Part shown: positions 1-11,020 of the stretch, piece after piece
Position numbering within the stretch: position 1 is the stretch's first letter
How the letters are laid out: each line of letters begins with the position of its first letter
Source of the DNA: Guyanagaster necrorhizus
Lineage: Eukaryota; Basidiomycota; Agaricomycetes; Agaricales; Physalacriaceae
DNA length: 64,000 nt
Reading direction: 5' to 3'
Assembly (NCBI RefSeq): GCF_019112545.1
Contig: NW_025064921.1
Location: 124,001 to 188,000, forward strand
The notes under the pieces: generated by a model
Told to the model about the DNA's origin: nothing
Database searches by the model: none
Seen by the model: only the letters and a program-made list of their open reading frames with translations
Translations under genes and position numbers: made by a program

Positions 1-1310
1 ACATCAGTGGGCCGCGCGGAAGACGACGAATAGAGCTTTTCCATCTCCTCCAATAGTTTCTCATCTTCTGGACGCCATTCTATCCCTGGCTCCATTCCAT
101 GTGCATACCATGGTCTACGCAAGATAGAATTGGTCGTATTCATACGGGAGTTCACCGGGCATGACATCGGTGTACACAACAGTGACTCTCTCGCACTCGG
201 CCTATTCCACAGGTTCGCTTTGAACTTTGCTCGATGTTCATCCAAAGACACTGCATGTCGAAAGGTCCGAATGATCGTATTGGAGGTCACAAAAGGCAAT
301 TCTTTCGGGATGAGCCCCACTGAATCAACTGTGTCCCTGTTTGTAAACATCTAAAATCAGGCACGGGAACAGAGGCGATAAATGGCCGTTCCGCACCATA
401 CTCCTACGAATTCTATTGGAACATCAATAGAGAATGCCTTTTTGAAGGCCGTGGACTGTGACCATCCAATCTCGTCTGCCCGAGTGTACATTTTGTATGC
501 AAAAGGGACTTGTTGCCAATTATCCGGCGGTAGTAAGCCTACTTTGTGAATCATCCCGGCGAGACTGGCCATGGCGTTAAAAACATGGTCTCTAACATGG
601 AACAGTGATTGATACTTCATACCTCCTGGCTGTGTACGCCCCGCGTGAGAAACCGAAGATGCATATGTGATCACCAATATGATCTACACATGTTATCAGT
701 ACGGACTCCAGGCTAAGGGTGAACAGGGACGTACAGTTTTGCATCAAGAATCGATAACCATCTAGCTTGAAGGCATTAAGATCATGTCAAAGTAGATACA
801 AAGGCAGAGATCGGCGTACCCCTGACATGAGTGTCAATGCTCCAAGCTATCATGAGATCAACAGTCTACCCACGACGCTGGGATCAATTCTCCAAACACA
901 AGCAAGGAACCATATCCTTCGTACCTTGTATATTTTTGATGTGAGAAGGTTTGGACTTTGAGACGGTGAGTAGGTACCCACCCCGGCCTGAAAGACCCAT
1001 TAATTAACTGTGTCCAAGTCATTTATCAAATTCGTACCTGATAATAGACCATCTGCTTAGATCTATCATCTTTCTTCAGCAACGAACAGAGCTGTACGAT
1101 ATTCGAATTGTCGGCGTCAAACTGGTCCCCGGTACCGTCAAAGCAGAGCACTAAGGTACGGAATTCGTGCTGTGAAGGAATAGTCTTTGGTATGCTTTCG
1201 GGGAGAGGCCGTTCAGCTTCTGAATCGACAACCGTCTGCGTGATGGACGATGCTGTGAGTGTGCATTTGTGATAGTCGGCGCATGCGTCTGGAAGTTCCG
1301 GAGTCGACAT
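1..1310 (-). CDS. Tle1-like (DUF2235) alpha/beta hydrolase, 3' end beyond window
   Basis: Reading right to left, seven exons splice in frame: 1310-1038, 987-925, 865-820, 761-735, 683-623, 564-397 and 336 to the window edge, all with GT-AG introns of about 48 to 60 nt. The product starts MSTPELPD, then has the family hallmarks: LVLCFDGTGDQF (exon 1), an AGVGTYS segment, and the nucleophile elbow GFSRGAYTAR with the candidate catalytic Ser. VPFAYKMYTR and EFVGVWDTV.SVGLIP follow near the end. This matches the T6SS Tle1-like phospholipase/DUF2235 family, which is expanded in Agaricomycetes. The substrate is unknown; a cytosolic lipase or esterase role is only inference. No stop or frameshift is seen, so the gene looks functional. 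An in-frame Met at 1358 is an alternative start. Confidence 0.85.
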
Positions 1311-3340
1311 GAGGGAGGAGTAAGTGGAATTGCAAGAGGTCTTCATCAGCCAGGTCATTTATGAATTTCGTTAAGCGCCCCGAACAATATCATAATTTCA
1401 AAGATCAAAGGGCAGTGTAAACCAGTATAGGGTCATTTTCCTGACCAATAAAATCGGCTGTCTGACGTTTGGGTGATTGAGTGATGACGCACAAGAAATT
1501 GATGGAACTGATAGGATCCTGCCTCGGAGTCCTACTTGGTGAGAAAGTAGGGAGGGGGGGGGGCTGAAATTTCCTTGCAACGCGCTTGAACTTGACGCTG
1601 AAGGCGGAAAGTAAATTGGGAGAAGCAACTGCGTTCGCGGCCTCATCACCTGATCCACTGGCTGTTCATCGATAAACCCGATCTTTTGCTGCCGTGTGTC
1701 CACATGGGCAACCTCAGAAGGAATCTGATGTGATGAATACTCAACATCCATCAATGTATTCTCGATACACATGAGGCGCTGAATATGGGTGGTGGACTGC
1801 AGTACGAGACGGTTTCAGCATGGAAGGCCCAGAGATGGAAAAATAACTAACATCAAATACGGATGCCTTCAACATGGCACCGCGTCTCTGAAACAAAATA
1901 ACATCTCTTGAAACAGGTTGATATAGACGGCCGTAATTCCGCGCGGTGGCTGTAGTCAGTACCCGTTTACTGATATGAAGGATCACCCACCTTCGACGAC
2001 AGATAATCATATCAGTTCCGAGGATGCTTTCAGAGCCACTCATTCTCATTCAGCGATCTCGCGGCGAGAGTACTCATACAAAATTGCAGACCCAGTCCGA
2101 AAGAGTTCAGGACGGTGCCAAAAAAAAAGTGGAGCATTCAATGGAGCGAGCGATGGGAAAGCATTTTGAAAAGAGGGCTATTCCGATTGTATGTGGAAAT
2201 AGCCTAACGCGTTCGATGGGCAGAACGAGTTTTGCATCGCTATCGAGCCATCAGATCTAAACTCTGAAGAAGCGCACTGGATTCCAGTGGATCAAGGATA
2301 GATTGGCGCTATCAAAGAGCGGCCCTACGTGTCGGAGTAAATTATGAATGGGTATCTATCAGTAACTTTGGTCTGCGAAAGTAACGGCTGTCCTCCTGGA
2401 CGGTGACTCAGGCAAAGGCTGAGTTGTGTAAAATACACGTTACAGTCATTTACCATGACTTTAGCAAAGGTTACCGTGCCGCAGTCAGTGTGCTTTCCAA
2501 ATCTAACACATTTGTGGCCAAGGAAGATAGCCAATTTGCTGATGATTCACCGGTCAACGGAAATATCCTAATTCCTAAATCTAATATACCAAAACATGAG
2601 CCGCTGGAAATGGAGTTTATGACACGAAGTACCGAGCGGAAACAACTTCGGATAAGCAATTGTAATATTGCCATTGGTGCGCTATATGACCAGAGAAAAG
2701 CGCTCATCCGCATTGTGCTGTATCCCTGCAATGGCGACAATATAAAACCCTTTACCGTGTCAATGACAGCGCCGGGTAGATGGCAGGAAAGTAGAAAGAT
2801 TGTCGCGTACATATTATGTCATGCCGATGCGACTCTATCAAGATGGACCATTGGCGAGTGCATCATATGATTTTTCTCGAAATGAGGTTTTCCAGGTAAG
2901 GAAGCTCGACAACTTGGCTGGAGAAGTTCAGTGGGAGGACCATTGGTAATAATGGTGACAGTCTCGGCTGAGGATACTTTCTGGAGTACATCAAGGATCA
3001 TATCGTTAGATGAGTACTTGATCCGGAAGGGAAAGAAAGCCGACGAAAGTCAACTCCATGATACATCGCAGCAGAGGTGAAATATTGGAAAAGCGGACCT
3101 CAGAGACATCAGGTGGAACTTGAGAAAGAGATGTCGGAACAGGGATAGGGAGCTTCAGAAAATGGAAGGCAGACAGGGAGATGCAGGAACTGAACAAAGT
3201 CAATTCCGTGCTGTTGGAATCTGCGAGAGAATTCGAGCATTCCGGCATTCCAGCATGCTGAGTAAGGAAAGAATCCAAGGGAAATTGAAGGAATTAGATA
3301 GAAATCACTAGAAAAGGTGTAGTCTAGTATAAATATGAGA
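1311..3340. other. Intergenic, no supportable gene
   Basis: Normal base composition with ordinary CpG content. It holds only short open frames on both strands. The longest is 155 codons at 2403-2870 (+), overlapped by a 113-codon frame on the other strand. It has no recognisable domain, so I do not call it a gene. The poly-G run at about 1553-1563 is the only low-complexity tract. Confidence 0.5.
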
Positions 3341-4850
3341 AGTCAATGAGGAAACTCCTCAGGAGTTTGTAACCCAAAGACTAAAGGTATGTACTCTGGA
3401 TACAGTCCAAATCTCCACATGTGCAAGGAGAACAGGAAGCCTGTTCTACAAAGAGTTATCCTCCTTGTTACATATCACCATATGAATGTGAGGCCTTTGA
3501 AGCATGAGCCCGAGCATGTACAGTAATTGCACATACTATTCATACCAAAGTCATGGCTTAGCAGTATCCAGCACTAATAACTAGACATATGCAATAATTC
3601 CCACTGCAATCCTTTTGGTACATTGAGAGTCACCAAATGAAGGATGATCGCTGGTCAGCACATGCTGCATCTGGAAGGCAATGGATTGGGTGAAGGATAC
3701 TCTTGGTGGCCTGGATATGAACTTCAACTCACAAAGGAGTTAAGAACAGATAGGATGTCTGGATTGTCAGACAAGGAGACAGTGGTTGAAGATCCCACCT
3801 TTTCATGGTCCATTGGGGAGGTGTAATTCCAGGACTCTGTTAGACTCAAGCTGCATGTGATCAGTAACACATGACAAACTAGTGTGCCTTTGCATTTGAG
3901 ACTTCCACTAGAGTTCACTTATTGTGCTTTATTGACCAATATGCTTCAAGGCCTTTGCAGAGATAGCTCAAGAGTAGAATGAGATGGAATAAGCTTTAGC
4001 TTGAAGCTGGGGATATACCAGTGAGAGTGAGCTATCTTATATACTGTACAGGTCATGGCTAATTATACTACTGCCTATTGTATGTTGTCAAGTGTCTGTG
4101 TCCATTGTCCTTGAGCATTGTTACTGTTCACAAAAGGTTTGTTGTGCATCATCAGGCAACTGTGGTTGTGTCGAGAGACAATGACTGACTAGGCTTGTGC
4201 TGACTAAGCCTGTCCCACAATCTCAAGCGCTGGTCTTAGGTGCCCTGACTAAGCATAAATAGGGGTTAATTCAGTGAATGAGAAGTTAAAAGGTGAAAAA
4301 TTGTAACAGACTCTTATGGAGTGAGTAGCATCTTGGAAACCTGGAAGATTACAATTTGGGCAGACATACACAGGGATGGGCACAATGTTCTAGGTATAGA
4401 TAAGAATTGAAGGCAGCCATAAATCAGGAAAGAATTACCTCCTGCTAGAATGTGAATGATTCACCCACAGCCAAAGCCTATGCTACATCATTCAAACTCT
4501 GAGAGCAGCAGAAAGAATTGGAATGAATTATATGAAGGAAAATTGTAAATATTATCCAAACAAAAAGATGGTGGGACCATCTCGCTAGGTCCAAGAGGGT
4601 GTATTCCATACCATCCCCTCTTTATCATGAGACTATCATGGGTCCCCACTGGCATGCAGCTCCCTCATACCACATGCTGTCTCATATGATATCCTGTGTC
4701 CTTCCTCATGTGATTCCTTGTTTCTTTCTAGAGGTTTCAACCTCCTGGCAATGGACCTAGCAGCTGACCAGCACATCAGACTGGTATCCAGTCTGTGCAT
4801 CCACCCCTGGCTGGAATATGAGACAATCTCATACTCATACTGATTTGCTC
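3341..4850. repeat. CpG-depleted repeat relic surrounding a solo LTR
   Basis: The composition changes abruptly here: CG dinucleotides become rare while TG and CA abound, as in the transposon block at 18-43 kb. No coding sequence is recognisable. A solo LTR sits in the middle (3838-4308). The flanks are probably older transposon debris decayed by cytosine deamination. Confidence 0.55.
3838..4308 (-). mobile_element. Solo LTR of a Ty3/Gypsy element (reverse orientation)
   Basis: The segment begins TGTTAG and ends GTAACA, the inverted-terminus signature of the LTRs further right. It aligns with the reverse complement of the element B LTR: shared blocks include CTTTAGCTTGAAGCTGGG, the distal TGACTAAGCATAAATAGGGG and the terminal TTGTAACA. 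It is flanked by the 5-bp direct repeat GACTC (3833-3837 and 4309-4313), the target duplication expected for Ty3/Gypsy. No internal region remains, so it is a solo LTR left by LTR-LTR recombination. Almost all CpGs have decayed. Confidence 0.85.
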
Positions 4851-5016
4851 CTCATCGATCATGTTTCTCCATAGACCTCGATGTTTCCGATCTCAGAAAC
4901 AGCTCTGGGTCCACCAAGGGATACTACCGTGAAAATGCGTACAGTTTATAATCTAGGCACAGAGACCATAACTTATACTATCATGTCGGTATTTCCTTCA
5001 GTGCCCCTAACTCTCG

Positions 5017-5818
5017 ATGACCAACCTCCCGAGCATCCATGAGGTGTTTCCAGGTAGTAGTCGTCCATCGTGTATGTAATTTAGCTAATGGATGGCTGAC
5101 AGAACACACACTATGGCCGATTCTTAACCGTCCCCACACATCATGCGCAAGGACAAACCCACGATATCCATTCCTCCCAGACACCACTTTCACCAATCAA
5201 CAAGTCCGAGGTCGAAAGTCCGCTAGCATACGCAGTCAAGATGACCGCTGCAAGGGAGGAAAAAAGCACGTCTGTACAGAGTGCGATAAAGGCTTCAACA
5301 GCCCGAGCAGTCTCAGAACACACACTAACATCCACACCGGTGCTATACGTGAGTCCACTCAACAATTCCTCCTTTCCTCTTATTTCGTCTTTGAATCCAT
5401 CTTAGCTTTTACACGTCCATTTCCCGGCTGCGGCAGGGGATTTAACGTGAAATCCAACATGCGCCGCCATTATAGAAACCATCCCAATACCTCGTCCTCG
5501 CGCCCGCCCTCCCCCCACCCATCGCGTCCCGACCACAAAGTCCAGATACGCAGAACGGATACGCCCCAGAGTTCGACGTCTTCTTCTGATGACGAAGAGG
5601 CAAAGGAGGCGCCAAGTTTCACGTTCCGGCCTGTGTGGGAGGAATGTCGTTCCCTCGGTGCGGACGGGGAGAAGAAGAATGATACAGATATTATGCACCG
5701 GATAAACGGTAAACATAAATATGCCGATGTGGAGAATAGTGACGTGCCTGACAACCAGTCAGTCCCGACCACATCCGCAAATCAGAGGGCCAAACTATAT
5801 TTCGAGTCAGGGGAGTGA
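5017..5818 (+). CDS. Two-finger C2H2 zinc-finger protein, second finger degenerate
   Basis: Three exons (5017-5053, 5103-5348, 5406-5818) give 231 residues. The model follows the paralogue at 10.3 kb: both start M.(N/S)LPSI.E.FP, break at the same codon phase, and have intron 2 in the linker between the fingers. Finger 1 is a complete C2H2 (CTECDKGF, then H-x3-H). Finger 2 has one Cys (PFPGCGRGF) and both His (HYRNH). The position of its first Cys is Arg (CGT, where the paralogue has TGT), so one zinc ligand is missing. A basic Ser/Pro-rich tail with an acidic SSDDEEA stretch follows. It is probably a nuclear DNA-binding regulator, with altered or lost finger-2 function. The target is unknown. 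Confidence 0.75.
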
Positions 5819-8800
5819 ATTAGGATCGCTCTCGATTTCTGTCACGCCCCTAAATTGAGCAGATGTCGGGAGAGCTTCGAGTTTTCAGTTAAGGTTAAAG
5901 AGAATATAGTCAAAGAGTACGATTTAGATTCATAGAGATTTTGACGTCATCCAGCGTGAAAGGTGGAGGTTATGGTCCAAAAAAAAATAATAACGGATAT
6001 ATGGTTACGATAAGAGGCAGGTCTGCACCTGGAGACTAAATAGGGCGCCTGTTTTCGCATTCTTAATTGACTGATAATGGGCTTCGAGGACGACACCGAA
6101 GAAAACATACGACAGGTGGAGTTGTATACAGTGGTGTGATTGGGGCCAGTGTTGGGTTGCACGAGAGATCTGATGGATGCGGGACGTTCTACAGACTGGT
6201 GCATGAGAATACCGAAAGGTCGTTTAGCAGTCTGAAGCGCATACAAATGGTTGACATAGTGCAGCGAATGACAGAAGAGAGATGTTCCGTGGGAAGAATG
6301 AGATGTGTACTCCTATTCGGAGAAAGGGAAGTCTATCTCTGATGACGTTTTGTATCGAGGCTGAGGGAAGGGGACGTGACCAAAGTCATGCTCTTGTATT
6401 CATGTCACCGCCACATCGGCTAAAGGTCAGTTATATAATAAGATACATGAGTGTACGCACTATGCTCTTTCTGATAGTTTCTTTGTGGTACCAGAAGGAT
6501 AATCCGGAAAGACCAGTGCTACATTACGAAATAACCGATCGCGACATCACGAAAGAGACAACTATAACGATTTAGGTTAGATATTATCCATCATTGAGCA
6601 TGAATATTGCACATAGCTAATCGACTGCCGCATTTTCTTGGAAGGCTGGCAGCTTCTTTGCTACCACAATGTGACGGACACCAACAAAGGATAGAAACTT
6701 TGAAAGCCAATCAGGCTAGTAACTCGACTCAGGCTATCCAAAGGCGAATCTTGTGCATGACTATGTTGGTCGGGACGAATGCTGGTGGCGCGCAGCTTGT
6801 CCCAGCTGAAAGCGGATATCTAGGAGGTAGGGCTATCGGCTAAACGGCGAGACACGTGACTTACCATTTCGTTCGTTTATCAATCGACCTTGGCACGTGC
6901 CCACGGTCGCTTCTTAAACGTGTGTTAAACACCAGAGCATTTTAGAGGAGACAAACCATTTATAGTTTACAAAGACAAAATTCTGCATGATTCTTCGTTC
7001 ATTTTATCCCCGTTTCTTCGACAACTTTCTCCGTATATTCATTCGAGTTTTGTATACGGGTACTTAACTTGAGCTGAACCATACCTTTACCACCCAAAGC
7101 TAGGGCACCGGTCTGTTTTTTTTGTGAGGTCCGTTCAGTGGTTCCTATTCGTTCTCTTCTTACTTTGTCGTGAGTTCCAAACGTGGTTGAGGTCAGGTAT
7201 TCCGATGGGGACAAACAAATTGGATTACGCGGAGAGTCAGTTAAACGGCGAGATAGGTTAGCCCTACCGTTTCGCGTGGCCGAGAACGCGTACTTAAACT
7301 TGGGATGTTAGACCCCCAACGCACTTTTCGACGAGAGAACAATGAACCTGAACCTGATCCGATCACGCGTAGACTTTAGGGCAACCCTCTAATTTTTGAA
7401 GGTCCCATTCAGGTTTGGCTGGTGTGGCGTTCTCTTCTTACTTCCAAACGTGGGTGTGGTAGGGGGCTTTTCGTATACTTTCGAGTTGATGGGACAAACA
7501 AACTGTATGGTAGGGCTTTGGGGCTAAATGACACGACGGGTTAGATTACCCTCTTGTTCCCTTCCGGCGAAATTTTGGATGGTACGCTTTTTTCAACCTC
7601 CGAGTACGAGAGAAGGAAGAAGAAAGTCCTGATTCATGTCGAGCTTCCACCGGGGGAAAAAAATCTTTTCAATATGACATCCATTAATCATGACCAAAAG
7701 CAAGCTGGAAAACTATCACCACCGACGGCGACGTAGAATACCAAATGTACACAAAACCCAGCATGATGTGATTTCATTCTGCCGTGTCAAATTCAGACTA
7801 GTCGGTATTCTCTTTCTTTACTACTGAAGGTAGCAGCCGGCTCTTTGAAATCTGACGGGGCCCGGGGAATTGTGTGGATTTTTCAATTCTCGTTTGGCCT
7901 TGTTCATTGGCACTCTATGCCCTCAATGATCTTTCAGGTTCTTTGGCGATTATAATTCTTATTCCGTCGAGGTTGTGATCGAAAGGCCGCTCACGGGCTC
8001 GTCTGCCTTTTTCATCATCACGACCTCACGGACGGACAGATAGCAAGCCTATATTCGGTACCTTTGGGTAGAACTAGTGAATGACATGGGAAAATTTGGC
8101 AACGACAAACCAATGGGTAACTTGAAAGTTTTTACAGGCGGCATGCCCGCTCGGGAAATCCGCTATTCACGAGAAATAGAAATCGAATGTGTGTCCGCGT
8201 AGGGCGGGATGGGGATGATTAGAGAAGAGTCCGCCGTTTGAAGAGAGAGCTGATTGGGTCCCAGTTAGATGAGGAAGCATGTCAGGACTAAAATCAAAAG
8301 ATCCCAGCACGAAATGTTAAAGTAGGCGGTTAGCTATCCGAGGTCCGCCCTGGTAACGCGTACTTGGTCACTCGGGTTCGTTACCTGGTGGTGTATCGCC
8401 CGAGTCACGAGAAAAGATATTAGACATGAAACATGAAACAAGGGAACTAAATTGATCGTAGACACTCGTGGCAGTGTAGAAAGTAGAACGGACTGGAATG
8501 TGGAAGTATGAGTAGGTAGGACACAGAGCAAATAAAGAAACACACGGAGATCATAAGGCCACGGAGAGGGGCAGATCCAGATGAAAATGAATGTGTAGGT
8601 GGACGTTCATTTCGAACCAGCCGCCGTATTAAGGATAGTTGGGGCCCCCAAAGAAAGAAAGCCCGGAACATGTGCTCTACCTTCATGAAGGATTTCCGTT
8701 GACGATCTTCGTATGCATGGCTGCATGCTTCGAACGTCGGAAGTAAGCTAGCAACAGGAACTATGAATGAAAAGTCAGGAATATCGGGTGAAGCTATACA

Positions 8801-10317
8801 TTACTTTTTCTAAGAAAAGACTACGATGGAAGATAGACCCACACCAAAAAAATATCTGACAAACCTAAGAGTCGTGAAAAGGAAAGGAACGAATCAGCGA
8901 AAATGACGGGAGTGGAAGGGCAACGTGACTCGCGTTCTTGATGTCCTCTTTTTTATCTCAGGGCAGAGATTTTCTTGCGCATCGAAAACAGTTATATGTT
9001 ACAAAATGACGCTCGCACAGAAAGCGGTTTAGCAGGTGCTCGGAAAGAGGCGGCCGAAGAAGAGGCTAAGGCCAAATAGCTGCATACAGGAGCTGCAGGA
9101 GCTGCTCTTTACCGTGACTGTGATCGTCTGTCATGATCTAGGCTGACACTGCTGGTCTTTCGGGCACAGTCTGATATCATACGGGCCTTCTCTCGCGTTG
9201 GCCTTAGCACTGATAACTACGCCACCACTTCTATCACCACACAGCTAAACAATACATTCACAAACTCGTAGCTAGAAGAGAACTGGGACATAGACTAGAT
9301 CGACGCATGTAGCCTAAGGCAAAATTATCGTGTTCCGATCCTGTAGGGTGCATCACGACATCGATGAGGCCCGATGTTCATAGGTGCATACGTAGTGTTC
9401 ACATACGCGCAAGTCTGCTTGAACAAAGGACCGAGATAGCGGAAGAAGGCTATTCGACGAGCATCATGAAGAGAGGTGAATGAAAGTCTCCGTTAGACGT
9501 TGACTTACGCGACAGAACTTGCTTTTGAACGAGAATAGTCGAACTTCGAACTTCGATGAAAGCACCAAACAGCACCAAAGCATGGTAAATGTCGACATAC
9601 ATCACGCCGTTTTGGGTCTTATTCCATGTTATATCATTCAGCCCGTGAAAATCTTTGCTTAACTTTCCTCGTACATCTTGAACCTTGCTCCTTTGGAATG
9701 TAAAAAAACGGGCCCTGGAATAATACCAGCTTTCATAGGATTCGGTATCAATGGCAGTTCACAAATTGAATATTTTGTCTCGCTGCTGATTGGAAGTTAG
9801 GAAATTCATATCAGCTTCGAAGTTCTTTCACGTCTGTGTAACTCTTTTCAGGTCGGTTCGTTACGTATATTTTCCTGCGTTGTTTAGCGGGTATAACAGG
9901 CTGAGAACAGATATATCCGGGTTTACTGGGAAAACTTGCAGGTTGCAGTTTCCATGATGTGTTCGGTCCCCGCGGGTGACGAAGCAAGGCAAGACATCAA
10001 AGTTGATTAATAACTGGTACGTTACACCTTTGGCATATTTTCTCCATTACCTGTGTCTTGCTTACTTTCTATTAGATGTCTACTGAAAAGTCGCCTGCGT
10101 TACATTGACTCAGACTGCGGCTCTCACCCGACGCCATAGGCCCTTGGCCTAGAGATCCGGCGTACCCGCGAGCGTTCACGTCGAACGTATAATGAGGCTA
10201 CGAAAGGAGATGTTTAAAATACATCTAGATCGACCCTGCGGATAGTTGCCGAAGACTAGAAAAGAGACACTACTGTGGCTGATTGGCGTTCCGTCTTTCC
10301 ACCCACCGCCACCTACT
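5819..10317. other. Long intergenic region between zinc-finger paralogues
   Basis: No ORF with recognisable domains appears on either strand; all open frames are under about 100 codons and conflict with each other. A diverged tandem duplication at 6826-7545 is annotated separately. The rest has ordinary CpG content and contains no LTR, TIR or tRNA signature that I can see. Long regulatory or untranslated sequence is possible. Confidence 0.45.
6826..7545. repeat. Diverged tandem duplication, units about 290-390 bp
   Basis: Two successive units share an ordered series of landmarks: TTAAACGGCGAGA, a CCATTTCG/CCGTTTCG block, GTTCTCTTCTTACTT, TCCAAACGTGG and GATGGG(G)ACAAACAAA. Unit 1 runs about 6826-7220 and unit 2 about 7221-7505. 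A third unit seems to start at 7505 (TAGGGCTTTGGGGCTAAATGA). Unit lengths differ through indels. No coding capacity is evident. Confidence 0.55.
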
Positions 10318-11020
10318 ATGATCTCCTTGCCCAGTATAAACGAAATGTTTCCAGGTAAACATCTCTCCGTCTTGGTCATCTTTAATGATGAGCTAACCAG
10401 TCGCTGGCTTACAGAGCACCTGCTGGATAGCCCCCCACCGACATTGATCACTTCCCATGCTCGCCACACGCCGCCGACGAACATAGCCCCTCTCAAGGTG
10501 CTCCGGTCCGATCCTCCCTCCACCCCCTCCAAAGACCAACTACAGTCGTCTTCATCACGACGTCGCACGTCAACTCCCACGTCAAGCGAAGAGGACGATG
10601 ACGTCCTGACCAGGGAGGAAAGGAAGTATATTTGTACGACTTGTAACAAGTCGTTCAATAGGCCGAGTAGCCTCAGGATACACGTTCACACGCATACGGG
10701 TGCTACCCGTGAGTTGCATTCTACACGTTCAGTTGGTTTCCAATATATTTTTCGTAGCATTTCGTTGTCCATTCCCCGGATGCGGTAGGGAATTCAACAT
10801 CAACTCCAACATGCGCCACCACTACCGAAACCATGCTAACCCTGGAACAGCATCTCTCATCCCAACTTCCTCCTCATCGTCGCCCTCCTTAGCGTCTTCG
10901 GTGCGTTCATACCATCCCTACCAGAAACGCCGCATAAACAAACTCGAGAATACGTCTTCGTCGAGTATGTCCTCTGATGATGATGAGGAGCAGTTGCCAC
11001 ACAGGCCTCGACTTGCATGA
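10318..11020 (+). CDS. Two-finger C2H2 zinc-finger protein
   Basis: Exons 10318-10354, 10415-10708 and 10758-11020 join in frame into 197 residues. The N-terminus (MISLPSINEMFP) and both intron positions match the paralogue at 5.0 kb. Finger 1 is CTTCNKSF with H-x3-H (HVHTH). Finger 2 is CPFPGC (C-x4-C) followed by HYRNH; all eight ligands are present. Between the start and finger 1 lies a Pro/Ser-rich region with an acidic SSEEDDD patch, and the tail is Ser-rich ending SSDDDEEQ. It is most likely a small nuclear sequence-specific DNA-binding protein, and is the intact member of the pair. The regulon is not inferable here. Confidence 0.8.

Noticed and set aside
2403..2870. 155-codon open frame on the plus strand
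   Set aside because: No recognisable domain, no splice context, and a 113-codon frame overlaps it on the other strand. It may be chance in a gene-poor region.
10176..10658. 160-codon minus-strand frame
   Set aside because: It is antisense to exons 1-2 of the zinc-finger gene and reflects the Ser/Pro codon bias of that gene.
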